This document shows positions 7,800 to 16,046 of a DNA stretch of 64,000 nucleotides, piece after piece; position 1 is the stretch's first letter, and the number at the start of each line of letters is the position of its first letter. The stretch is from the NCBI RefSeq assembly GCF_902774605.1, contig NZ_CACYJE010000010.1, positions 1 to 64,000 on the forward strand, given 5' to 3'. A program made the position numbers and the translations under genes. The stretch is from an uncultured Methanobrevibacter sp. (GTDB taxonomy: Archaea > Methanobacteriota > Methanobacteria > Methanobacteriales > Methanobacteriaceae). The notes beneath the pieces were generated by a model. The model ran no database searches and was not told the DNA's origin. It was given only the letters and a program-made list of their open reading frames with translations.

Positions 7800-10037
7800 T
7801 TGAAGTTTAACAATAAATTATTTTTCATTTCCATTTTTCTAATATTCTTATGTTGCATCATGTCTGTTAGCGCTAATGAAAATGTTTTTGATAATCCACA
7901 AAATGTAACTTTAGAAAATGATGAAAATAATGAAGTTATCAGTGTTTCACAAGATTCCACACTCGAAGATACAAATCGTGGCATGGATAAAATCTATGTT
8001 AATGCTAGTTCGGATAATGATGATTTTTCATCCGCCAGTCAAGGTTGGGAATATGCAGTTAATAGATTGGATCAATCCATTACGCAAATTAGTAACAATG
8101 GAGTGATTTATGTTGCAGATGGCAACTATACCAATTTTATCGGAGCAGATGTTTCTAAAAATTTTAAAGTGTTAGGCTGTGGAGACAATGTTGTTGTTCA
8201 ACCTCAATGGTATTTCCAGTTAGGTTCCCACCAAGGGGAATCCTCAATCACTTTTGAAAATATTATTTTTAAACCCCATCCTGACGGCACTAAAGCCCAA
8301 TTCAGCAGTAATTTTAATTTTATAAATTGTACTTTTATTAATCTTCCTTTGGAAACCCAAACTCTAATTGTTGACAACCAATGGTGCATACCTAGTCGAG
8401 GCTATTTTGAAGATAATTTTTTTAATTGCACATTCAGAGATTATCATCAGGATAATACATGTATCAATGCTTTAATTGCTTCTAAATTAACTTTTAACAA
8501 ATGTATTTTTGAAAATATTACTGCAGATTCCATTGTAACCATTGATTTATCTAAATGGTCTGGTGGAGCGGATATCAGGAATTCTGTTTTCAGTGATGTT
8601 TTTATTAATGGAGTATTCGACACATCAAAGAAAGGATTTTGTAGTTTTGTAAATAACACCGGAGATGTCACTGTGTTTAGACAAGACCCTCCTAAAACCA
8701 ATCTTGTTTTAGAGATTATTGATAGGTATAGTTTTAGATCTGTTTTGACTGATGAATCTGGAAGACCAATCAAAGGTGCTGAGATTATCTGGTCATTTTG
8801 GGGAAGCCTAGTAGATAGATTAATCACGGATGATGAGGGTGTAACAGTTTTAACCCATAACGACACCCATGAAAATATTCACGTTGAAGCCAAATATGAG
8901 GGAATCAAATCTCTTAATTTGAATTATGAAGGGGATGTTGACAGTATTGATGTGGATTATCCTCAATTTGAAAAAGATACAATATTTACATATGTAACCG
9001 ATGAAAGCTCAGTGACATTTACTTTAAAAAACAAACTAAACACAGTTATTGGCAATGCCAATGTTACTTATATTCTTGATGGTGTTGAAGGTACTGCAGT
9101 CACTGACGGTAATGGTTCATTTATTTTAAGCAATCTCATTGGCGAAGTTGATGTTTATGTAAGCTATAACGGAAGCGACAATTACTCTGCATCAAGTGAT
9201 TTCTTTTATTTGGACTTTCCAAAAATCAAAACACAAATCATATCAGATAACATTACTGTAGGCTATAAAAAAGGAAAACTGTCATTGATATTGAAAGGCA
9301 ATGGAAATCCACTTTCAAATCAAACTTTATATGTAGTTTTAAACGGTAAAGAATATTTCCCTATAACTAATAGTAATGGAGAAGCAACTATTGATTTGTC
9401 TTTAACCCCAAATGTTTATATTGCTCAAATTTATTATGCAGAGGATGCCAAGCACAATGCAAGTGAAGTAAAATCACTCATAACTGTTGTTGATGATAGA
9501 ATCAAAACAAGTTTAACTGCCAAAGACATTACAATTGCTTATGGCTCCAATAACAAGTTAATCATTAGTTTAAAAGCAAATGGCAAACCTCTCAGTAATG
9601 TTAAGGTCAATGTCAATGGTCAAAATAAGTTAACTGATAAAAATGGTCAAATTATAATGGTTTTATCATCATTAACTCCAAAAAGTTATAATTTCAAGTT
9701 TTCATTTGAAGGCAATGATATGTATGCTCCTTCATCTGGAAGTGCTAAAGTCACAGTTAACAAAGCGCCTTCAAAAATAACTGCAAAGAAAGCTACCTTT
9801 AAAAAAGCTAAAAAATATAGTATTACTTTGAAAGCTGGTAAAAAGGCAGTGAATAAAGTTAAGGTTACCATTAAAGTAGGTAAAAAGACCTATACTGCCA
9901 AAACCAATGCCAAAGGTAAAGCAACTTTCAACCTTAAAAAGTTAACCAAAAAAGGCAAGTATACAGCAGTTATTAAATTCAAAGGAAATAAACTTTACAA
10001 GGCATCAAGTAAAAAAGTAAAAATTGTTGTTAAATAA
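7800..10037 (+). CDS. Adhesin-like secreted protein, paralogue of upstream gene
   Basis: A 745-residue protein starting at TTG 7800, placed there because the near-perfect ribosome-binding site GGAGGTGAT lies about 6 bases upstream and the nearby ATG at 7795 runs straight into a stop. It has a signal peptide (FFISIFLIFLCCIMSVSA), a beta-helix region (about residues 75-300), then a string of Ig-like domains (about 310-660) and the same Lys-rich C-terminal domain as the upstream protein (KITAKKATFK onward), about 85 residues and differing at only a few positions. No membrane anchor is present. It lies 67 bases behind its paralogue, so tandem duplication is likely. The predicted role is binding to a surface or to partner cells. 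Confidence 0.8.
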   Translation: MKFNNKLFFISIFLIFLCCIMSVSANENVFDNPQNVTLENDENNEVISVSQDSTLEDTNRGMDKIYVNASSDNDDFSSASQGWEYAVNRLDQSITQISNNGVIYVADGNYTNFIGADVSKNFKVLGCGDNVVVQPQWYFQLGSHQGESSITFENIIFKPHPDGTKAQFSSNFNFINCTFINLPLETQTLIVDNQWCIPSRGYFEDNFFNCTFRDYHQDNTCINALIASKLTFNKCIFENITADSIVTIDLSKWSGGADIRNSVFSDVFINGVFDTSKKGFCSFVNNTGDVTVFRQDPPKTNLVLEIIDRYSFRSVLTDESGRPIKGAEIIWSFWGSLVDRLITDDEGVTVLTHNDTHENIHVEAKYEGIKSLNLNYEGDVDSIDVDYPQFEKDTIFTYVTDESSVTFTLKNKLNTVIGNANVTYILDGVEGTAVTDGNGSFILSNLIGEVDVYVSYNGSDNYSASSDFFYLDFPKIKTQIISDNITVGYKKGKLSLILKGNGNPLSNQTLYVVLNGKEYFPITNSNGEATIDLSLTPNVYIAQIYYAEDAKHNASEVKSLITVVDDRIKTSLTAKDITIAYGSNNKLIISLKANGKPLSNVKVNVNGQNKLTDKNGQIIMVLSSLTPKSYNFKFSFEGNDMYAPSSGSAKVTVNKAPSKITAKKATFKKAKKYSITLKAGKKAVNKVKVTIKVGKKTYTAKTNAKGKATFNLKKLTKKGKYTAVIKFKGNKLYKASSKKVKIVVK

Positions 10038-10070
10038 GTGATTTAATATCACTTTATTCTTTTTTTATCG
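10034..10070 (+). terminator. Hairpin plus T-run after third adhesin gene
   Basis: AAGTGAT (10036-10042) pairs with ATCACTT (10048-10054), followed by TATTCTTTTTTTAT. It resembles the structure at 7728-7762 both in the stem sequence and in its position at the stop codon. Confidence 0.5.
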
Positions 10071-10144
10071 ATTAGGTATAATCTTTTCTTGTCATTAACA
10101 TTTTAGAAAAAATGTTTTTTTGAAATTGATGAGGGAGATTATTA

Positions 10145-10909
10145 ATGTATAGTGAGGATTTAGAAATTATTGCTGATTTTCATAAGTTGGCAGGTCATTC
10201 AAAAGGTTCAATCAAGTCATACAACACTGCTTTTAGCAAGTACAGGAATTTCCATAATATGAGTTTAAATCAGCTCCTGAATGAAGCAATTGATGAACAG
10301 GAAAATCATGTTCCATTAACTCAACTTAAATTATTTGATAGGTTAAATTCATTTAAGCAACACCTGGTTGAAAATCATATCTGAAACACAATCGCATCTA
10401 CATTAACCAAAATAAAAACTTTCTATAAATACAATCGGGTGGATGTTCCGTTCATACCTCCAGTAAACACTAAAATCATTAGCCAAAATGATTGCATAAG
10501 CTATGAAGACTTGCTTACAAAAGAAGAAATCAGAAAAGCTTTAAATCTCGCTGATGAGGATATGAAAGCATGGATTCTGGCCATGACAAGTAGTGGGGCT
10601 TCAAGATGTGAGGCAAAGTCGATGACCAATGAAATGTTCTGCAATGGAACTTATTCCTATCATAAGAAAAGCACTATTGAAGATGCTTTCAAGTTTTTGG
10701 CAAATGCTGACAATGTGGTCTGTACATGCAAACTCAAAAGAAAAAAGACAAACAAGCCATATTGCACTTTTCTAAACCCGGAAACCGTACAGTATATTGC
10801 CAAGTTAAAAATCAAACAAGGAGATTTCAATCCCAATAGTTCGCTTCTAAAATATGATGTTAACTATATAATTAATAGTCATTATAATATTTTTCACATC
10901 ATGTTATAA
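10145..10909 (+). pseudogene. Broken and truncated tyrosine recombinase (integrase)
   Basis: Reading through one TGA (10382-10384) gives a single frame of about 254 codons. The first part (GSIKSYNTAFSKYRNF, then IASTLTKIKTFYKYN) is the SAM-like DNA-binding domain of phage-type integrases, and the second part begins the catalytic domain, including SSGASRCEAKSM, where the R should be the first catalytic arginine. The frame stops at 10907-10909, before the His-x-x-Arg and Tyr motifs, so the enzyme is dead twice over: an internal stop and a missing C-terminal catalytic end. The lost end coincides with the start of the structured element at 10912, which suggests that the element or a deletion removed it. 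Its family normally moves or inverts DNA. The adhesin block next door may have been its cargo. Confidence 0.8.
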
Positions 10910-10911
10910 GC

Positions 10912-11385
10912 GAACCAATTCGCCAGGCCGGAACCACGCCGACCGTAAGGGAGGCGTGTGTGTAGGCCTGGTGTAAAGAATTGGTGAGCATATACTATAG
11001 TGAGGAACCGACCCTCGCCGGCCGGTTCCGTATATAGAGAGTGTATTAAAAATAAGCTGTCCATCTCTGATGGACAGGTTGCGACGAATGAAATGAGTCG
11101 CAATAGGTATATGAAGGAATAATTAATTTTGTCAGATTTAAGAACCGACCCTTTAGCGGTCGGTTCGAGGTTAAGTTTTGATAAACTTGATTTTATTTTG
11201 CATTGGCATTCTTGGGTAATTAAATGGGGGGCTTGTCCCCCATTAATTAGGCATTAAGGGTTACAATGCAAATAGGGGGATGGGAAGTGAAACACCACAA
11301 ACACTTCCCACCTTATTTCAATAACGAGCGTTCAATGAAAAAAACTAGCTCCGGTGGAAAAAGCATAAAACACCATCATAGCTAT
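10912..11385 (-). ncRNA. Candidate large structured RNA, serial stem-loops in head module
   Basis: About ten stem-loops follow one another with almost no spare sequence, in a region richer in G+C than its surroundings. Main stems: 914-921/978-985 stacked on 923-929/965-971 and 935-940/953-958 (all +10000); 11004-11013/11020-11029; 11057-11064/11070-11077; 11079-11085/11097-11103; 11142-11150/11158-11166; 11173-11178/11183-11188; a long outer stem 11197-11205/11264-11272 enclosing 11217-11230/11237-11249; and 11281-11289/11302-11310. Two hairpins share the same arms (GAACCGACC). In one of them the only mismatch becomes a G-U pair when read on the minus strand, in line with transcription as the tail of the scaffold gene mRNA. 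No frame in it looks coding. Large ornate RNAs such as ROOL and GOLLD also sit in viral genomes, but I cannot show homology. Confidence 0.6.
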
Positions 11386-12341
11386 ATTCTAGTTCTATTG
11401 AATCCCATATCCTTTAAGATTTTATTATATTCCTCACGAGTTGTAAATGAAGGAGCGTTTTCATCATCGCTTCCACCAGTTGATCCTGTTTCACCTGTTT
11501 CACCAGAGTTTTCGGGATTTCTACCACCGGGAGTGGAACCGTCATTAGCTGCTTCAATTTTTATTCTTCTTTCAGCAAGCTTTTCCATAAGTTCCATATC
11601 AACGTCACCGGACAATAGCTTATCGATAATCTCTTTATCCTGAGCGTTCTCATTATAGTTGAAATTATATTTAGCTTCGTACTCTTTTATTTTCCTTTCA
11701 TTTTCAGCTTTTCTAAGTTCAGACAATTCTTTTAAGATATCATCTTTACTGTCAATGAATTCCTTATTTTCTTCAATAGCTTTTTTAATCTCATCGTACT
11801 TTTTGGATTCTTCTTTTAGATTATTTATTTCATCCTGAAGCTTTCCAATCTCTGCATCTTTACCTTGAAGTTTTTCGAATAATAAAGAAGTGGCTACATT
11901 AGTATCTTTAGATGGTGCAGGTTGAGGCTGTGGTGCAGGAGGTTCCGGATTTCCACTAGCTCCAGTTTCACCTGTTATTTCAGAATTCAACAATCTAATT
12001 TTTCTTGGGTGTTTGGTAACTCCAACATCTATTAAACTCATAGTATCAATTCCAAATGAATCTCCATTATCTTTCAATAAGACATCAACTTTAGGAGATA
12101 AGCCTTTGCCTTCCATATCCAGTTCATCTGGAATTTCAAGGAATAGCTTTCCTTCCTCGTATTCAATATTATTTCCAATCCCAACATAGATATTGTCATG
12201 TTCTGAAGTGAGTGGAATTCCTCCACGGTAGTTTTCAGCTATTAGTTTAAGATCATCTTCCGTCCACTCAACTGGTTTGTCGAGTCTTTCATCCAGGTCA
12301 GAATAGTCGTATGATCCAACTTCAAAAAGTTCATGCCTCAT
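11382..12341 (-). CDS. Viral capsid maturation protease/scaffold protein
   Basis: A 319-residue protein. The start is ATG 12341; a GTG three codons earlier is less likely. Residues 1-125 resemble the protease domain of prohead proteases related to Mu gpI: WTEDDLKLIAENY, then a conserved His in LTSEHDN, then LSPKVDV and SLIDVGVTKHPRKI, which match the usual Ser-Pro and closing strand motifs. A Pro/Gly-rich linker follows, then a long charged coiled coil (about 150-230) typical of an internal scaffold, then a Gly/Glu/Thr-rich tail. In the family the protease cleaves the scaffold and capsid during head maturation. It lies 63 bases behind the portal gene, with its own TATA box. Its stop overlaps the edge of the structured element. 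Catalytic residues are inferred by eye. Confidence 0.7.
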   Translation of the reverse strand: MRHELFEVGSYDYSDLDERLDKPVEWTEDDLKLIAENYRGGIPLTSEHDNIYVGIGNNIEYEEGKLFLEIPDELDMEGKGLSPKVDVLLKDNGDSFGIDTMSLIDVGVTKHPRKIRLLNSEITGETGASGNPEPPAPQPQPAPSKDTNVATSLLFEKLQGKDAEIGKLQDEINNLKEESKKYDEIKKAIEENKEFIDSKDDILKELSELRKAENERKIKEYEAKYNFNYNENAQDKEIIDKLLSGDVDMELMEKLAERRIKIEAANDGSTPGGRNPENSGETGETGSTGGSDDENAPSFTTREEYNKILKDMGFNRTRI

Positions 12342-12387
12342 GGTTATCACATTTTATTATATTAATTATTATATATTTTATTATTTA

Positions 12388-12401
12388 TTTTATATAAATC
12401 T
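12388..12401 (-). promoter_or_regulatory. TATA-type promoter of protease/scaffold gene
   Basis: On the minus strand it reads AGATTTATATAAAA, about 47 bases before the ATG at 12341. The portal gene has the same box at the same distance from its ATG. Confidence 0.5.
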
Positions 12402-12404
12402 TTA

Positions 12405-13706
12405 TTATATTTCAACACCACTATCAGTTAAAATTCTCTCACCTACAGGCTGTTCCTCTTCAAAGTTACTTAAGTAATTTTTATAGATTTCATCACCTTC
12501 AGAAGAAAGTTCCATAATATATCTTAATACATCATCTCTTGAATAGCTGAAGTAAATATCTAAAGATTCACTAATGCCCATTAACTCCAACTGGCGATTT
12601 AATAATTCATTACAATACTTTAACACCCATTTCTGATCATTAGCTACATTAACAATGAAACCTGTAATAGCTGAATCGTTAATGTACTCCGCCACGTTCT
12701 GATTAGATTTCTCATTACCTGCTTGAGACTGAGGAGTTACGAATGTCCTTAAAATATTATTTCTAAAGATTTCAGTTTGCCTAGTATAGTCAGATTGATA
12801 ATTGTTACCACCAAGTATTTTAGATTCAATTCCCGGAGGTACAATAGCTACATTTGAATCAACAGTTGTTCCGTAATCAGCATAAAGATTTTCCTTTGCA
12901 GTAGCTGAAAGTTCAGTGACAATAGGCTGACCGTTACTGTCAAGTGATGGCTTTACTTCAATGATATTATCCTTATTAATACGTTCCACTTGATTACGCT
13001 CCAAGTTGCACTTGTGGTATATATCATCAAGGCAATTAAGGATAATACTTTGAGCTTCGCAGTAAATCTCATTGTACATGAAGTTAATAACCTCTTCAGG
13101 TTCATACTTAACCGTTAATGTTCCCTCTTCAACACTAACATAATTATCGAACTCCTCTGGAGATCCGTTAACAATATCTTTAGGCATCTCATGCAAGTAT
13201 AGCTGCACTTCATTATCATCATTAAACTCTTTCTTTAATCCATAGCCGTGAGCACCAATTTCTAAAAAGATAGGTTTAATATATTTACCTATGGATTTGT
13301 CCCAACGCTGAACTGGTTTTATTAAACCTTCACCATCAACCATTCCACCTTGCAGAATATTTTTAGCAACCTGGCTGATGTCAATTTTCCTTGCCCATAA
13401 GATTAAAGTAAATTTCTGTTCTGCAGATAGTTTGTTTTCCTTATCCACAAGAACAATATTAACATTAGCTTTATCAATTCTGTTTTTCAAAACACCTGAA
13501 GTGTAACCGTCAAGTTTAACAGCATATCTGGCATTAGCTATTGTCTTATTGATTACTGGTGGAAGTGCATCAACAAAATCAAGACCTGTATTTATTCCGT
13601 CAGTTCTAGGCTGTCTTTCATCCTCGCCCCAATAGCTACGTTTAGTGTTATATTGCTCCACACGATTATTCAATAATCTAGTTTTAATAAAATCAGTAAC
13701 ACCCAT
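12405..13706 (-). CDS. Viral portal protein
   Basis: A 433-residue protein, starting at ATG 13706 (MGVTDFIKTRLL); the 29 residues upstream are AT-rich leader. The pattern is that of tailed-virus portals: an early VINKTIANARYAVKLDGY helix, a central wing region (IGAHGYGLKKEF, PKDIVNGSPEEFDNYV), and a late segment (TRQTEIFRNNILRTFVTPQSQAG) matching the conserved helix where portals of the SPP1/DUF935 type read roughly bIlraf.vP. A portal forms the twelve-part ring through which DNA enters the capsid. No terminase gene is next to it, where one would normally be upstream: the next sequence on that side is a radical SAM remnant and the pst operon. The module therefore looks incomplete or domesticated. 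Confidence 0.8.
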   Translation of the reverse strand: MGVTDFIKTRLLNNRVEQYNTKRSYWGEDERQPRTDGINTGLDFVDALPPVINKTIANARYAVKLDGYTSGVLKNRIDKANVNIVLVDKENKLSAEQKFTLILWARKIDISQVAKNILQGGMVDGEGLIKPVQRWDKSIGKYIKPIFLEIGAHGYGLKKEFNDDNEVQLYLHEMPKDIVNGSPEEFDNYVSVEEGTLTVKYEPEEVINFMYNEIYCEAQSIILNCLDDIYHKCNLERNQVERINKDNIIEVKPSLDSNGQPIVTELSATAKENLYADYGTTVDSNVAIVPPGIESKILGGNNYQSDYTRQTEIFRNNILRTFVTPQSQAGNEKSNQNVAEYINDSAITGFIVNVANDQKWVLKYCNELLNRQLELMGISESLDIYFSYSRDDVLRYIMELSSEGDEIYKNYLSNFEEEQPVGERILTDSGVEI

Positions 13707-13752
13707 ATTATCATTTCCATAAATAATATTTATTATATTTTTTATTATATTA

Positions 13753-13764
13753 TTTATATAAATT
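13753..13764 (-). promoter_or_regulatory. TATA-type promoter of portal gene
   Basis: The minus strand reads AATTTATATAAA, about 47 bases before ATG 13706, followed by AT-only sequence. It is the third copy of the shared box in this module. Confidence 0.5.
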
Positions 13765-13799
13765 AAATAATAAAAGTTACGAGTGCCATCCAAAAATTT

Positions 13800-14042
13800 T
13801 ATAATTACTAAAAAATAAATTTTTTATTAGAATTTTTGTTTTGTCATAAGTATGACAACTTTATCATATGTTTTATACGAATTGTTTTAAAGTTCGTAAC
13901 CTCTTGCCTGCATAATACTCGATGTTAATGTTGAGAAATTCAATAGCTACTTTTTTTGTTTTCATTTCCTTAGATGATATTGACTTAACGGCAGTGATTT
14001 TGGAAATCAAATATGATTTTGGACTGAGATATATGAAGCGTT
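13800..14042. other. Non-coding stretch with a small ORF remnant
   Basis: The minus strand has a short open frame (about 14035 down to 13873, with its first ATG at 13965) that encodes SPKSYLISKITAVKSISSKE and then a basic tail ending in RLRTLKQFV. It reads like the end of a protein, but I do not recognise it and it has no proper start. It is probably gene debris at the edge of the viral module. Confidence 0.4.
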
Positions 14043-14480
14043 TCAGAATGTGAGTTTTGAATAGCTAATGGCATCTGTCTTTCTTTTTGCAGTTTTTGTT
14101 ATTTCTTCATGATAGAAATAATTTACAACAATTGGAGGTTCATCAAAAGGTTGTATGATAGAGTCATTATCCCTAAGATACAGCAATCCTTGATTTTCGC
14201 AGTATTCCTTAATTTCATTATTCAGGCTCTTCCAATAGCTCCTATCTTTTTTATTATATGTCAAATCATATAATGGAAATAAATCAGGGTACTTTTCTTT
14301 AATATAATTTAAGATGGTTGATTTATACTCGCCCTTCAAGTTTAAATTTTCAAGCCAAATCAAATTGCAATAATCTTTTGTCTTGTTAATAATGGATGGA
14401 ACATTGGTAATTTCGGGAATCGCAATAATTTTAATATTTATATCAAACTTATATGCATTCCTAATTGGAATCTTGATTAT
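14043..14480 (-). pseudogene. C-terminal remnant of a radical SAM (SPL-family) protein
   Basis: An open frame without a usable start codon encodes PEITNVPSIINKTKDYC, NLIWLENLNLKGEYKS, KKDRSYWKSL and IIQPFDEPPIVVNYFYH, which I recognise as the C-terminal third of archaeal SPL-type radical SAM proteins. The radical SAM CxxxCxxC cluster motif and the first two thirds of the barrel are missing; upstream sequence soon loses similarity. The fragment cannot be active. It lies between the portal gene and phoU and is likely a casualty of the insertion or deletion that shaped this region. Confidence 0.65.
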
Positions 14481-14575
14481 AACTGTTGGCAGTTTTGAAA
14501 TTTTAGTAATGAAATATAAAAAAAATTTAAGTGAATGAAAGATTTATACTCACTAGAAATAAAATTATTCAAAAT

Positions 14576-15247
14576 TCAATCATCAATACTTGGTCTTCTC
14601 AATGTTAACATGAATATTGTTCTAGATCCTATGCTAACTGATTTATCTGCAATTCTCTCAAAGTATCTGGCCAGAAAAATAACATCAACAAAATAGGGAA
14701 TCAACTCATTATTTTTAATCATATTTTCGGTAACTTCATTTAAAATTGAGTCATACATCTCATCGATTCTATCATCATCAATAGGTAATTCTTTTGCTTT
14801 ATCCAAATCCTGATTTGAAAATACAAAGAACGATTTTTTTAATATAATCAAGGTATAATCTCCCATACACTCCAATTCTTTAAGAATTTTTTCAGGAATG
14901 TCTGCACATTGAATGTTTTTAATTAATTTAGCAATTTTTAAACATAAATGAGAAATTCTTTTAAAATGGCTTATTACCCGAAGTGTTGATTCGATAAACA
15001 TCAAATCCTTAGCTAAAGGCTGTTCTGTAGCCATGAATTTAATACATTCTCTTTCTAAATCAATTGTTTTAATATCTATTGTAGTAGAACATTCTTCAAT
15101 ATTTTCAAAATCTGTTTCATCATAGTTTTCAAGCAATCTGACAACAGTTCCAGTTAATTTAATGGTTAAATTTCCTAATTCTTCATAACCTTCTTTAATA
15201 TTGTTAATTCTATTTTGAAATGTGATGCTTGGAGATTTTTCATTCAT
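14576..15247 (-). CDS. phoU: Phosphate signalling/uptake regulator PhoU
   Basis: A 223-residue cytoplasmic protein with two PhoU three-helix repeats. Recognisable stretches are ECIKFMATEQPLAKDLMFIES in the first repeat and FARYFERIADKSVSIG-type sequence in the second (LARYFERIADKSVS, near residue 195), where the acidic/aromatic motif binds metal clusters in the family. PhoU keeps the Pst transporter in check when phosphate is plentiful. It is the last gene of the operon pstS-pstC-pstA-pstB-phoU, 25 bases behind pstB, with a strong ribosome-binding site (GGAGG) before its ATG. A second PhoU-domain protein, fused to a DNA-binding domain, lies at 20973-21860. Confidence 0.9.
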   Translation of the reverse strand: MNEKSPSITFQNRINNIKEGYEELGNLTIKLTGTVVRLLENYDETDFENIEECSTTIDIKTIDLERECIKFMATEQPLAKDLMFIESTLRVISHFKRISHLCLKIAKLIKNIQCADIPEKILKELECMGDYTLIILKKSFFVFSNQDLDKAKELPIDDDRIDEMYDSILNEVTENMIKNNELIPYFVDVIFLARYFERIADKSVSIGSRTIFMLTLRRPSIDD

Positions 15248-15272
15248 TATTATACCTCCTTAATTTAATTTA

Positions 15273-16025
15273 TTATCCGAACCTTCCGGTTATATATTCT
15301 TCTGTTTTTTGTTCTTTTGGACTTACAAATATCTGTTCTGTCCTTCCACTTTCAATAATCTCTCCATTTAAGAAAAAGGAAGTGTAATCTGAAACTCTTG
15401 ATGCCTGTTGCATATTATGCGTTACAATAATGATTGTATAACCTTTTTTAAGTTCATGAATCAAATCCTCAATTTTTAATGTTGAAATTGGATCTAGAGC
15501 AGAACAGGGTTCATCCATTAAAATAACTTCAGGATTATTGGCTATCGTCCTTGCAATACATAATCTTTGTTGTTGACCTCCAGATAATCCCATTGCGGAT
15601 TTATCAAGTTTATCTTTAACTTCATCCCAAATTGCTGCTGATTTTAAACTTTCCTCAACTCTTTGTTTTATAAAATCTTCATCTTCTTCTCCATGAATTC
15701 TTAAACCATAAGCTACATTTTCAAAAATGGATTTTGGAAAAGGATTGGGTTTTTGAAAAACCATTCCTACTTTTCTTCTCAAATCCACAACATCCATTTC
15801 AGGAGCATAAACATCTTCATCATCAAGAAGGAGAGTTCCATCACATTTAAATGCTGGTATTAAATCATTCATCCTATTAATTGACCTTAAAAAAGTTGAT
15901 TTGCCACAACCTGATGGACCGATTAATGCAGTGACTGTGTTTTCAGCTACTTTAAAATTTATGTCTTTAAGAATATGAGCATCTCCGAAATAAGTATTTA
16001 AATGCTCAACAGTAATTTTTTCCAT
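15273..16025 (-). CDS. pstB: Phosphate ABC transporter ATP-binding protein PstB
   Basis: A 250-residue ABC ATPase that powers phosphate import through PstC/PstA. It has Walker [10 protein letters not shown] (about residues 33-41), the signature LSGGQQQR, Walker [13 protein letters not shown], and the H-loop THNMQQA. The Cys in Walker A and the QQQR signature are typical of PstB. The length is normal for the family. It starts 21 bases after pstA ends, with an AAGGAG ribosome-binding site, and is followed by phoU. Expression is expected to rise under phosphate limitation along with the whole operon. Confidence 0.96.
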   Translation of the reverse strand: MEKITVEHLNTYFGDAHILKDINFKVAENTVTALIGPSGCGKSTFLRSINRMNDLIPAFKCDGTLLLDDEDVYAPEMDVVDLRRKVGMVFQKPNPFPKSIFENVAYGLRIHGEEDEDFIKQRVEESLKSAAIWDEVKDKLDKSAMGLSGGQQQRLCIARTIANNPEVILMDEPCSALDPISTLKIEDLIHELKKGYTIIIVTHNMQQASRVSDYTSFFLNGEIIESGRTEQIFVSPKEQKTEEYITGRFG

Positions 16026-16046
16026 AATTAAATCTCCTTACTTTAT

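Noticed and set aside
10894-11103. 69-codon frame on the minus strand through the structured element
   Set aside because: It covers several hairpins and has no ribosome-binding site or recognisable domain; the pairing explains the sequence better than coding.
10912-11385. CRISPR array or set of miniature transposons
   Set aside because: The hairpins differ in sequence and size (only two share arms) and there is no fixed period; a single folded element is more likely.
11266-11643. 125-codon open frame on the plus strand
   Set aside because: It is antisense to the scaffold gene and its first part crosses the stem-loop element; the composition is that of a shadow frame.
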